Source: T3SED10-260 sp035363255 (lineage in GTDB: Bacteria > Caldisericota > Caldisericia > UBA6126). Taken from it: a stretch of DNA of 64,000 nt. Below the pieces are notes generated by a model. It had not been told where the DNA came from and did no database searches. It saw only the letters and a list, made by a program, of their open reading frames with translations. A program made the position numbers and the translations under genes. How positions within the stretch are numbered: position 1 is the first letter of the stretch; each line of letters starts with the position of its first letter. Positions 33,020 through 41,501 of this stretch are shown piece by piece. Location: the NCBI GenBank assembly GCA_035363255.1, contig DAOSES010000011.1, forward strand, positions 16,850 to 80,849. Reading direction: 5' to 3'.

Positions 33020-33870
33020 CCACAAGCATAGAAGAGGCTCTGTATCAAGGAAGAATGCAGTTTTTTTCTGCAGGAATTCCAGGCTTTGAAGCTGACCTTC
33101 TGTTGCAAAGTATTTTAAAGTTAAATCGTATCGACCTATTTACCCAAGCCAAGAGATTGCTTAGCGACAAGGAATACAGCAATTTTCATTCCTGGATACA
33201 ACGTCGAATGAGCCATGAACCGCTTAGCTATATCACTCAGGAACGTTTTTTTTACAGACAGCAGTTCACAGTATTACCAGGGACTTTTATTCCACGCCCT
33301 GAAACAGAAATCCTGGTAGAAGAGTGCCTAAGATTTCTTCAAACATTATCATCTCGAGACCTGATAGGTCTCGATTTATGCACAGGATCGGGCGTAATCG
33401 CTCTTAGCCTTGTTTCTGCCTTACCATCTTTGTCCATGGATGCGGTTGAAACTTCTTTCTCAGCGTTGAAATCAGCCCAAACAAATCTTGAAGCTCTCCG
33501 AGCTCAAACAAAGGTGAACCTTTATCAAGGAGATCTCTATTCTGCCCTCCCTGAGCACAAACTCTACGATGTGATTGTTTCCAACCCACCCTATATTCCA
33601 AGTCATCGTATAGCCCAACTTTCTCCAGAGGTAAGGTCTGAGCCCATTATTGCGCTTGACGGAGGAAAGGATGGTCTGGATATCATCCTTCGTATCATCC
33701 ATGACGGTACTATGTGGCTTAAAAGCAAGGGTTTACTTTTGTTCGAAATCGATGGAAAAGAACAGGTGGAGCCCATATTTGCATCTCTGCAAAAAGCAGG
33801 ATATGTTGAGCTTATATGTAAAAATGACTTAGCGGGTTTTCCAAGAGTCATGGGAGGATATCTGCAGTGA
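33016..33870 (+). CDS. prmC: Release factor glutamine methyltransferase
   Basis: Methylates the GGQ glutamine of release factors with SAM. The 284-aa protein has a helical N-terminal domain (about 1-75), FIPRPETEILVEE near 91-103, the SAM loop GLDLCTGSGVIAL at 118-130 and the substrate-glutamine motif NPPY at 190-193. It overlaps prfA and plsY by 4 nt each. Confidence 0.96.
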   Translation: MTTSIEEALYQGRMQFFSAGIPGFEADLLLQSILKLNRIDLFTQAKRLLSDKEYSNFHSWIQRRMSHEPLSYITQERFFYRQQFTVLPGTFIPRPETEILVEECLRFLQTLSSRDLIGLDLCTGSGVIALSLVSALPSLSMDAVETSFSALKSAQTNLEALRAQTKVNLYQGDLYSALPEHKLYDVIVSNPPYIPSHRIAQLSPEVRSEPIIALDGGKDGLDIILRIIHDGTMWLKSKGLLLFEIDGKEQVEPIFASLQKAGYVELICKNDLAGFPRVMGGYLQ

Positions 33871-34487
33871 TTATCAAAATTCTATTCGTTTTGGGAGTTT
33901 TTTTCTTTGGATCCATACCTTTTGGCTACCTCATTTCCCGTATAGTAAGCAAAAAAGATATTCGTCAAAGCGGGAGTGGAAACATTGGAGCCACCAATGT
34001 AACTCGTGTTTTGGGAGTAAAATGGGGTTTTCTGTCTTTTCTCTTGGATTTTATTAAAGGTTATCTTCCTTTTCTGCTTGCTTCTCTTTTTTTTCCAGAA
34101 CTTAACAGAGCATGGCTTTTGTGGATGAGTATTGCAGCTATTCTGGGGCATAATTTTTCTCCTTTTCTGAAATTTAAAGGAGGAAAAGGTATTTCCACTA
34201 CTGCAGGTTTATTGATGGCTTATCATCCCCTACTCGGAGTTTCTTGTCTTGTTTTTTGGTTGTTGATGCTTTTTCTTTTTGCCTATGTCTCTCTGGCATC
34301 GATCCTAGCTCTTATTTTTGCCCCACTAATTATGGCATTCTCTCCCTGGTTTCCATACCATCCGATAGAGTTTTTAGCTTTGTTATTTATGGCTTTGCTT
34401 GGTGTTTACCAGCATCGAAGCAATATTAAGCGTCTAATCACTAAAAGTGAAAAAAGAATGCTTCCTTTTTCGCTTATAAAAATATGA
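33867..34487 (+). CDS. plsY: Glycerol-3-phosphate acyltransferase (acyl-phosphate type)
   Basis: Integral membrane enzyme that acylates glycerol-3-phosphate from acyl-phosphate, the first step of phospholipid synthesis in most Gram-positives. The 206-aa protein has about five membrane helices and three loop motifs: SGNIGATNVTRVLG near 36-49, GHNFSPFLKFKGGKGIST near 94-111 and a C-terminal HRSNIKRLI near 190. Overlaps of 4 nt on both sides place it inside the prfA-prmC-plsY-tsaC unit. No plsX is in the window. Confidence 0.95.
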   Translation: MIIKILFVLGVFFFGSIPFGYLISRIVSKKDIRQSGSGNIGATNVTRVLGVKWGFLSFLLDFIKGYLPFLLASLFFPELNRAWLLWMSIAAILGHNFSPFLKFKGGKGISTTAGLLMAYHPLLGVSCLVFWLLMLFLFAYVSLASILALIFAPLIMAFSPWFPYHPIEFLALLFMALLGVYQHRSNIKRLITKSEKRMLPFSLIKI

Positions 34488-35122
34488 TTTTATCAGCTCA
34501 ACACAAAACTTTGCTCAGTGTTTTCGAAAAAAAGTTCATACAGATGCTACTTGAAGATGATCAAATCATTGCCTTTCCCACCGATACCGTTTATGGTCTG
34601 GGAGTCAATGCCAAATCTTCTAAAGCAGTCAATAAGCTTTATGAAATCAAAAAACGGAACCAGAATAAAGCATTTATTCTAATGCTTGATACTCTGGACA
34701 AGGTTCGTACTTATATCGCCGACGCAAATTTAGCTGATACCCCTATACTCAAAAAGTATTGGCCTGGTCCTTTGAGCGTTATATTTGAGGCAAAACCTGG
34801 AGTTTCAATTTTTTATTCCAGAGCATCATGCGAGACCATTGGTATCAGGATCCCGAACCAAGTTCTTCTTTTGGATTTGTTAGCATTTTTACCCTTTCCA
34901 ATTGCAAGCACCAGTGCCAATATTAGCGATGAACAACCCCTGACAAACGCCTTAAGTATTGAACAAACCTTTAACCAAAAAAGTAAAAAACAACAGATAG
35001 CCTGCATTATCGATGGGGGAAGCTTGATAGGTGCTCCTTCAACAGTGGTACAACTCAATTCAAACAGCGCAAAATTGCTTCGAAACGGAAGCATAGATAT
35101 TTCAGATGAAGCGCTTCCTTAA
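34484..35122 (+). CDS. tsaC: Threonylcarbamoyl-AMP synthase (YrdC domain)
   Basis: Makes threonylcarbamoyl-AMP from threonine, bicarbonate and ATP for the t6A modification of tRNAs reading ANN codons. The 212-aa protein is a single YrdC domain without the extra Sua5 domain. Motifs are IAFPTDTVYGLGVNAKS near 27-43, KKRNQNKAFILML near 54-66, YWPGPLSVIFE near 89-99 and STSANISDEQPLT near 140-152. The typical KR-xx-KP segment is written KKRNQNKAF, a mild variation. It overlaps plsY by 4 nt and rodA by 17 nt. Confidence 0.93.
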   Translation: MILSAQHKTLLSVFEKKFIQMLLEDDQIIAFPTDTVYGLGVNAKSSKAVNKLYEIKKRNQNKAFILMLDTLDKVRTYIADANLADTPILKKYWPGPLSVIFEAKPGVSIFYSRASCETIGIRIPNQVLLLDLLAFLPFPIASTSANISDEQPLTNALSIEQTFNQKSKKQQIACIIDGGSLIGAPSTVVQLNSNSAKLLRNGSIDISDEALP

Positions 35123-36200
35123 GTACCCCAATTTCTTCTTCCTGTTTAGTATGTTTTTACTTGTAGCTACAGGTTTTTTCGCTATCTATAGCGCAAGCTA
35201 TTCACTCAACATGGAAAATTTCATGCTCAAACACAGTATTTTTTTTATAGGTGGGATGGTGTTATTTGTCGTTATTTCTACTCTACCGAAACATTTTATC
35301 AAAGATCTTACCCCTCTGTTATATCTACTCAATTTACTGCTTCTGTTTTTACTCAACATGCTCCAATGGCTTCATATCATTGAAAAACCTGCACGTTGGA
35401 TTGATCTCGGGGGAATTACTTTTCAGCCTTCTGAGTTTATGAAAATCACTTTGATTCTCGTTTTGGCATGGATTTTTTCTCAAAAACAATGGACTAAATT
35501 TCAGAAATATCTCCTTTCTTCCCTTGCAACCGCCATTCCTGTGGTACTTATCCTTCTACAACCTGATATGGGAACCGCTGCTGTATTAGTATTTATTTTG
35601 CTTTTGATGAGTTTTTTTTCTTGTCTGGGCCTACCTTACATGAGCCTAACTCTTATTCTTGGCTTTTTATCAGCTTTTCCTTTGAAAAGGTTTTTCCTGC
35701 ACGAATATCAGCTAAATCGCTTACTGGCTTTTCTAAATCCTACTGGCGATCCAATGGGTGAAGGATGGAGCATCAATCAAGCACTAATTGCTGTGGGGTC
35801 AGGAGGACTGAGAGGTAAAGGTTTTTTGCTGGGTACACAATCGAAAATGGGTTTTTTGCCCAATACTCAGTATTCTGATTTTATTTTTGCAGTGATAGCT
35901 GAGGAGTGGGGTTTTTTAGGGAGCGCGACCTTATTACTCCTGTTTTCACTGTTTTTTATTTCTTGTTTTTCGGTGCTATTCAAGGCAAGTGAAGATTTTG
36001 CTAAACTGATTATTCTTGGAATAGTATCCTATTGGTTTGTTCAATTGGTAGTAAACATCAGCATGAATCTTGGACTGATGCCAGTAACAGGTCTTCCCCT
36101 GCCTTTTATCAGTTATGGGGGTACTGCACAAATTGCAAACATCGCAGCAGCAGGAATGATTTACCATATCCATCTTCATCAAAAAACTGTTTCATACTAA
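35106..36200 (+). CDS. rodA: SEDS-family peptidoglycan glycosyltransferase, RodA-like
   Basis: Membrane glycan polymerase for cell elongation or division. The 364-aa protein has about ten membrane helices and SEDS motifs: ARWIDLGGITFQPSEFMK near 96-113, QPDMGTAAVL near 155, GSGGLRGKGFLLGTQSKMGF near 238-257, SDFIFAVIAEEWGFLGS near 263-279 and TGLPLPFISYGGTAQ near 325-339. The LGTQ spacing is more like RodA than FtsW, but without neighbours such as mreBCD or pbp2 the choice is tentative. Confidence 0.88.
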   Translation: MKRFLKYPNFFFLFSMFLLVATGFFAIYSASYSLNMENFMLKHSIFFIGGMVLFVVISTLPKHFIKDLTPLLYLLNLLLLFLLNMLQWLHIIEKPARWIDLGGITFQPSEFMKITLILVLAWIFSQKQWTKFQKYLLSSLATAIPVVLILLQPDMGTAAVLVFILLLMSFFSCLGLPYMSLTLILGFLSAFPLKRFFLHEYQLNRLLAFLNPTGDPMGEGWSINQALIAVGSGGLRGKGFLLGTQSKMGFLPNTQYSDFIFAVIAEEWGFLGSATLLLLFSLFFISCFSVLFKASEDFAKLIILGIVSYWFVQLVVNISMNLGLMPVTGLPLPFISYGGTAQIANIAAAGMIYHIHLHQKTVSY

Positions 36201-36207
36201 GGTTTTT

Positions 36208-36236
36208 TTGTTCTTTACTCCTTACTAAGATATAAT
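36208..36236 (+). promoter_or_regulatory. Promoter of a leaderless transcript (36243 gene)
   Basis: -35 TTGTTC (36208-36213), an exact 17-nt spacer and a perfect -10 TATAAT (36231-36236). Six nt then lead to the ATG at 36243, so +1 would fall on the start codon. No ribosome site is present. Confidence 0.75.
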
Positions 36237-36242
36237 TATTCT

Positions 36243-39176
36243 ATGATTAAGCCAAGGATTTTTTTGTTTGTACTTTTATTGATTGCTTTTGCTACACCTC
36301 AAGGCTTTAAGCCTGCTTTCGTGAAAGCTATTCATGATTTTCGAGTAGAAGTTAAACCAAGACGGGTTTCTACCCGAGCATCCTATACTCTTTACCTGAA
36401 ACTTGACAAAGCCCTGGAAGTTCACGATTGGATAAAGATTAGATTTCCCCAGGGCACCAAACTCCCAGAATTATCTCAAAACCCAGAACGACGAAGGGAA
36501 GAGCTTAAGCGGATTATAGAATCCATCTACATAGGCACTTCACCATGCTCTTCATGTCAGGGTCTTCCCGAAATTGATTATGTTGAAAACTCGATTCGTT
36601 TTAATGTTCATCTTGGCTTAGATCCAAACATTGAAGGATATGAAACTATTAAAATTTCAGTTACTGATCGGGTGGGTATCGTCAATCCAGACAATCCCGG
36701 CTGGTACCAACTTTCGATTTCCACTACCCGAGAAAATACCCCCGTCAAATCTGAAGCTTACGAAATTGTACAAAGTCGCATCGGGGATCCCGAGGGTAAA
36801 CCAAAAGTTACGGTGACGCCTTCCAAGTCTGACGCTAAAGCTGAATATCTGATTCAGTTTAACGTTGGTCGTGGGGGAGCTTTGACTATGAATCAAAGCC
36901 GAATCAGAATATTGTTTCCTCCTCAGACTCGCTTTTCTCTCAATGCAGAGGATATCAACCCAAATCGTATTCTGGTCAACGGATACCCTGTTTCGATACG
37001 ACTGATGATGCATGAAACAATGCTTACTTTTATAAGTCCGGTACAGGTAGAAGATGAAGCTCAGGTGAGTGTTCTTATCTCAAAAGAACTCGGTCTGATT
37101 AATCCTGAAAAAGCAGGTGCATTCTCTCTCCAGGTGGTCACTTCAGAAGATCTCGAGTGGGTAAGCTCTGATCCCTATCTCATCGAAAGTAGTGAGCCTT
37201 CCTTGTCAGTTGAGCCAGATATCATAGGTAAAAACGCAGCATATCATATTAAGTTTTTATTAGAACCTTACGAAGAACTATCTCCGGATAAATCACTGGA
37301 GATCTTGTTTCCCAACGAAGTTATAATGCCTGAAGAGATCGAAGCCAAGCATATCAGCATCAATGATCAAGTCTGCTCTCGGGTTTGGTTTGAAGAAGCC
37401 AGGCTCTGGATTCAACCCAGTCAGATCTTATCCCCCGGGGGGCTTATTCAAGTAAGTTTTTTAATAGAAGCAGGACTAATAAATCCTGTGGATCCACAAG
37501 AAATCAGAATAGCATTTCGGTGTTTTGGCAGTAAAGCCTTAAGAAATACTTCTCCAGTTCAAATTCGACAGATTAATTTAAACTGGAAAAGTATCGAACT
37601 CAATCCTCCCAATGCATCTGCACTTACCGAGATCAACATGACTTTTCAACTGGGATCAAAAGGAAGACTTTTACCCAGGCACGAAATCATGGTCTTATTT
37701 CCTGAAGGTGCTCAGGTGGAGAATCTATTAAAGGATAACACCCTAAGAGTCCATTTTGATGGTATGGAGCTTTCAGCCACCTATAATCCAGAAAAAAGAC
37801 AATTACGCATACCCATACTAAAAGAACTTGAAGCAGAATCCATTCACACTCTTTTTTTGTCCAGGGAGTTAAAGTTTCGAAACCCACAACAAGATAAGCA
37901 ATGGGTGGTGTTTTTCATATCAAGCACCTCAGAGCCAGATCTAGTTAAGTCGGAGGGTGTTTTTTTGCCCCCAGCTTTACCAGAAACCAAATTGCATATT
38001 TTAAAGGGACGTCAGGGTTTGAAATCATGGTATATTGAACCTCCCCAACTTAGTTTCAGCGTTTCTCAAGAAAACTGTACGACCTTTTTCTGGTGGGAAA
38101 AGCAGAGTGAATTTGCTCAAACCTATTCTGAGGCTTTTTTCCTTGATCCAGGTTTTTATATCATCCAACTTAACTACTACTCTGAAAACGCTTATGGCAA
38201 GGAAACCCCCAATAGTGTTCTTTTTAAGGTGGACACTGTATCGCCTTCTTTTATCATCGACCAGCCCAACACCATATATAGTCTTAGCAACCAGGCTGAT
38301 TACACTTTTAAAGGAAAGATGATCCCCTCTCAACTTCAACTTCATGATACTCCAAGCAGTATCATTGACGCCCCCTTGATGATCAACATGACTCCAGCAA
38401 CTATTCATGATGATGGCTCCTTCGAACTCGACTATTTACTCACAGAAGGAAATAACGATTTTTTGATTACAGCATATGATGAGGCAGGCAACTCTACCGA
38501 AAAGCAATATTCCATTACCCTGGACACTCACCCCCCATTGCTTGAGATTATTTCACCCTCTCCAAATGAAACAATCCTTTTTTCTTCCGTTTGGATCAAA
38601 GGTAGGACTGAAAGCCTGTCTACCCTTATCATTGATGGCAACATTGTAAATATCGAAGAAAATGGAAGTTTTAGTTACCAACATTTTTTTAGTGAGATTG
38701 GCCCAAATACTCTTCGTATCAGTGCTACCGACCCTGCAGGCAACATTAGCCAAAGCTCTTTGGAGTTGTGGTCAGGCACCACCATCATCCTCACTATAGG
38801 AAGTCTGATTTATCGAGTCAATCAATACCAAAAAAATAGCGATATTGAAGCTTTGATGATCAATAATAGAACCATGTTGCCCATTCGCTTACTTGCAAAC
38901 GAACTTCATGCGGAGATTCAATTGGAATTTGACCCGAAAAGTAAGAAAGTTAAAAAAGTGACTTATTACCTCGATCAAATCACCATCGATCTTTTTATCA
39001 ATGAAACTTATGCCATGGTAAATCAAAAAAAAGTTAAACTGGATGTTGCCCCCACCATTGTTCGAGATCGAACTTTGGTTCCCTTACGATTTGTTGCTGA
39101 AAACCTGAATGCTCAAGTCAACTGGGATGCTCAAACCATGGAGATCAGCATCAAGTATTGGAAACCAGAAGCATGA
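36243..39176 (+). CDS. Large exported repeat protein with Ig-like and stalk domains
   Basis: The 977-aa protein starts with a signal peptide (about 1-28). Four related beta domains of about 130 residues follow, starting near residues 31, 186, 319 and 451. Each has an IxFP core (IRFPQGTKLP, ILFPPQTRFS, ILFPNEVIMP, VLFPEGAQVE) and an L-I/R-NP turn. Two Ig-like repeats (about 664-760 and 762-843, DEAGNST and DPAGNIS) precede a copper amine oxidase-N-like stalk domain (about 845-975, with RTMLPIRLLANEL and RTLVPLRFVAENL). No catalytic site is seen, so it is probably a surface or matrix protein. It is translated from a leaderless transcript and overlaps the next ORF by 4 nt. Confidence 0.82.
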   Translation: MIKPRIFLFVLLLIAFATPQGFKPAFVKAIHDFRVEVKPRRVSTRASYTLYLKLDKALEVHDWIKIRFPQGTKLPELSQNPERRREELKRIIESIYIGTSPCSSCQGLPEIDYVENSIRFNVHLGLDPNIEGYETIKISVTDRVGIVNPDNPGWYQLSISTTRENTPVKSEAYEIVQSRIGDPEGKPKVTVTPSKSDAKAEYLIQFNVGRGGALTMNQSRIRILFPPQTRFSLNAEDINPNRILVNGYPVSIRLMMHETMLTFISPVQVEDEAQVSVLISKELGLINPEKAGAFSLQVVTSEDLEWVSSDPYLIESSEPSLSVEPDIIGKNAAYHIKFLLEPYEELSPDKSLEILFPNEVIMPEEIEAKHISINDQVCSRVWFEEARLWIQPSQILSPGGLIQVSFLIEAGLINPVDPQEIRIAFRCFGSKALRNTSPVQIRQINLNWKSIELNPPNASALTEINMTFQLGSKGRLLPRHEIMVLFPEGAQVENLLKDNTLRVHFDGMELSATYNPEKRQLRIPILKELEAESIHTLFLSRELKFRNPQQDKQWVVFFISSTSEPDLVKSEGVFLPPALPETKLHILKGRQGLKSWYIEPPQLSFSVSQENCTTFFWWEKQSEFAQTYSEAFFLDPGFYIIQLNYYSENAYGKETPNSVLFKVDTVSPSFIIDQPNTIYSLSNQADYTFKGKMIPSQLQLHDTPSSIIDAPLMINMTPATIHDDGSFELDYLLTEGNNDFLITAYDEAGNSTEKQYSITLDTHPPLLEIISPSPNETILFSSVWIKGRTESLSTLIIDGNIVNIEENGSFSYQHFFSEIGPNTLRISATDPAGNISQSSLELWSGTTIILTIGSLIYRVNQYQKNSDIEALMINNRTMLPIRLLANELHAEIQLEFDPKSKKVKKVTYYLDQITIDLFINETYAMVNQKKVKLDVAPTIVRDRTLVPLRFVAENLNAQVNWDAQTMEISIKYWKPEA

Positions 39177-39559
39177 GTAAAACAAGAGTATTTAGCCTCT
39201 TCTCTGCACTAATGATACTAGCGATCCTTTTTCAATTTTTTTCTCCTCTTAAGGCTCAACCCAGCACAGAAAGTTTGTTCCAACCTACTTGTACCGTTCA
39301 AGAAATGAAAGAAGCTTTGCAGATCAATGTCCAGGCATCCCTAAGAAAGGAAAAACGGAAGCTCATCATTCTATTGGAAAACGAAAAGCATTCATTAATA
39401 AAAAAATATACTTTGCATAGCTCAGAGGAAGAGTTTATGCTGGACAAAATTTTATTACCTGATCAAAGCTACCAATTACGCCTTGCGCTGGACATGAACT
39501 CCTACTACGAACTATCAGATGCCTACTTGCTTCAACTCCACAAACCCCCCCCATCTTAA
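39173..39559 (+). CDS. N-terminal part of exported polysaccharide deacetylase (frame ends after C8 tract)
   Basis: A 128-codon frame starts at an ATG overlapping the stop of the previous gene. It encodes a signal peptide (about 8-27, ending PLKA) and a beta-rich domain (INVQASLRKEKRKLIILLEN). It stops four codons after entering a run of eight C (39545-39552). In the -1 frame the text continues without a stop as PPILSFQDQTNPKEYLLS straight into the deacetylase ORF at 39595. I therefore read both ORFs as one gene broken by a 1-nt difference: a phase-variable tract, programmed slippage or sequencing error. Confidence 0.7.
   Translation: MSKTRVFSLFSALMILAILFQFFSPLKAQPSTESLFQPTCTVQEMKEALQINVQASLRKEKRKLIILLENEKHSLIKKYTLHSSEEEFMLDKILLPDQSYQLRLALDMNSYYELSDAYLLQLHKPPPS
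39545..39552 (+). repeat. Homopolymer tract of eight C at the frame switch
   Basis: Eight consecutive C inside the deacetylase gene. One extra C would join the upstream signal-peptide frame to the downstream catalytic frame. Such tracts are prone to slippage in replication, translation and sequencing. Confidence 0.8.
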
Positions 39560-39594
39560 GCTTTCAAGATCAAACAAATCCAAAGGAATACCTC

Positions 39595-40551
39595 TTGTCT
39601 GACCAAAGTAAAACTACCCTCCAAATAAATTCAGATGTTTTTCTGCGTAAACTAAGCATACATCTCAACAACAAAACAATTCCAATGCAACATTACAAAT
39701 CACACTGGTTGTATGAGGGCAATTTGCCATTAGAACCAGGAAGCAACCAACTTATCTTTCAAGGGGAGGGACTTGATGGCACTATCGGAACTCTGAGCCT
39801 TGCTTTGATGTTTCATATTTCCAAACCCGCCACAAAAATCCACAGCATTTTGTACCATGATATTGCATACAATGATAGCCCCATGAGTGTTACGCCAGAG
39901 CTTTTTGAAAAGCATATCAGGTATTTGGTAGATCACTCCTACTACTTTGTGTCTTCCTCACAGATCGAACAATATCTCAACTCGGAATTGTCCTTACCTG
40001 AAAAAAGTGTATTTATCAGTTTTGATGATGGATGCAGAGGGGTCCTGGATTATGCCTTGCCCATCTTGAAAAAGTATCAAGCTCAGGCAAGTCTGTATAT
40101 AAGCAACAGTTTTATTGGTAAAGATGGTTTTGTGAGCTGGACCGAGCTTAAAGAATTGGCCGATTCAGGATACTTTTCTATCGGCTCTCATTCGTATGCC
40201 TTGCATCATCAGTATTGGCTTCCTGAAACACAAAGCGTTTATTTTCCCATTCATCAAAGTAGAGATGAATCTGACGAACAATATCAGCTACGTTTGTTGG
40301 ATGACTTTTCTCGTTCAAAAGCTGAGATAGAAAAGTATATCCAAAAGGAAGTAAGAAGTTTTGCATACCCCTTTGGTGTTCACAACAGCACGGCTCGCAG
40401 AATTCTCTCGAAGGCAGGATTTCATGTGGCTCTTACCTCAAACAATCGTTACCGATCATCGGTGAAAGTTGGCGAAAATCCTTTTTCGCTGATGCGTTAT
40501 ACTATACTTAGTTCTGTTGAACCGCAGGCTATTATTTTGGAGGAAAAATGA
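39595..40551 (+). CDS. Polysaccharide deacetylase (NodB homology), C-terminal frame
   Basis: Removes acetyl groups from extracellular polysaccharide or peptidoglycan. From a possible TTG start the frame has 318 codons. A beta-rich part (about 1-80) leads into a NodB-type barrel: SILYHDIAYN near 83-92, the metal/base motif FISFDDGCRGVLD near 139-151, IGSHSYALHHQYW near 194-206 (His ligands) and RSFAYPFGVHNSTARR near 257-272. This order resembles PgaB/YadE-like deacetylases. It has no signal peptide of its own, which supports joining it to the ORF ending at 39559. AAAGGA before the TTG could allow separate translation. It overlaps arcC by 4 nt. Confidence 0.82.
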   Translation: MSDQSKTTLQINSDVFLRKLSIHLNNKTIPMQHYKSHWLYEGNLPLEPGSNQLIFQGEGLDGTIGTLSLALMFHISKPATKIHSILYHDIAYNDSPMSVTPELFEKHIRYLVDHSYYFVSSSQIEQYLNSELSLPEKSVFISFDDGCRGVLDYALPILKKYQAQASLYISNSFIGKDGFVSWTELKELADSGYFSIGSHSYALHHQYWLPETQSVYFPIHQSRDESDEQYQLRLLDDFSRSKAEIEKYIQKEVRSFAYPFGVHNSTARRILSKAGFHVALTSNNRYRSSVKVGENPFSLMRYTILSSVEPQAIILEEK

Positions 40552-41501
40552 AAATAGTAATTGCAATTGGAGGCAACTCACTCATTAAGGACTCATCACA
40601 TATATCTGCTCAAGATCAAATGGAGCAGGTGATGGAAACCAGCAAAATCATTGCTGAAATTGCTCAGGATGGTCATGAATTGGTGGTAAGTCATGGAAAT
40701 GGACCGCAAGTGGGCTATCTTTTACGTATGTCAGAGTTGGCAGAACATGAGATTCCTCTGTTTCCCCTGGATTATTGTGTGGCAAGTACTCAGGGGGCGA
40801 TTGGTTTTCAAATGCAGAATGCCATCTACAATCACTTTATTGAACGAGGCATTCATCGATCTGTAGCTACGCTTGTTACCCAAACGATTGTGGACAAAAA
40901 TGATCCAGCTTTTTCTCATCCAAGCAAACCGATAGGATCCTTTTTCAACAAAGAACAAATTGAAGAGCATGCAAGAACTTTGGGGTGGAGCTATATGGAA
41001 GATTCTGGCCGTGGATATCGACGAGTTGTGGCTTCTCCCATACCCAAGCAGATTGTCGAAAAAGACATCGTTTTAAATATGCTTAAACAACATACCCTTG
41101 TGATTACTGTTGGCGGTGGAGGTATCCCAGTCGTTTCAGAAAATGGAAAGATCAAGGGAGTGGAAGCAGTGATTGACAAAGATCTTGCTTCATCTCTCCT
41201 GGCCAAAGAGCTTGAAGCAGATTTGTTTATTATTTCTACGGCTGTAGATTATGCCTATATCAATTTCAACCAAAACAATCAAGAAGCACTTGAGACAGTA
41301 AGCACTGAAGAAATGAGATCTTACCTCTCTCAGGGCTTTTTTGGCAAAGGAAGTATGGAGCCTAAGATCAAAGCTGCGCTTCAATTTACAGAATCGTGCA
41401 AAAAAACTTCCATCATCACCTCCCCTGAAAACATTCATGAAGCTATTCTTGGTCGCAAAGGTACCAGAATAGTTTATTCCGGAAACCTTGATGAAATATG
41501 A
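40548..41501 (+). CDS. arcC: Carbamate kinase
   Basis: Converts carbamoyl phosphate and ADP to carbamate and ATP, a substrate-level ATP yield in arginine, agmatine, citrulline or purine degradation. The 317-aa protein has the amino-acid-kinase start AIGGNSLIKD near 5-14, SHGNGPQVGYLL near 45-56, IGSFFNKEQIEEHA near 128-141, GRGYRRVVASPIPKQIV near 150-166, GGGGIPVV near 186-193 and GSMEPKIKAAL near 268-278. No arcA, arcB or allantoin-pathway transferase is adjacent, so the carbamoyl phosphate source is unknown. It overlaps fhs by 4 nt, so the two ATP-forming kinase reactions are made together. Confidence 0.95.
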   Translation: MKIVIAIGGNSLIKDSSHISAQDQMEQVMETSKIIAEIAQDGHELVVSHGNGPQVGYLLRMSELAEHEIPLFPLDYCVASTQGAIGFQMQNAIYNHFIERGIHRSVATLVTQTIVDKNDPAFSHPSKPIGSFFNKEQIEEHARTLGWSYMEDSGRGYRRVVASPIPKQIVEKDIVLNMLKQHTLVITVGGGGIPVVSENGKIKGVEAVIDKDLASSLLAKELEADLFIISTAVDYAYINFNQNNQEALETVSTEEMRSYLSQGFFGKGSMEPKIKAALQFTESCKKTSIITSPENIHEAILGRKGTRIVYSGNLDEI

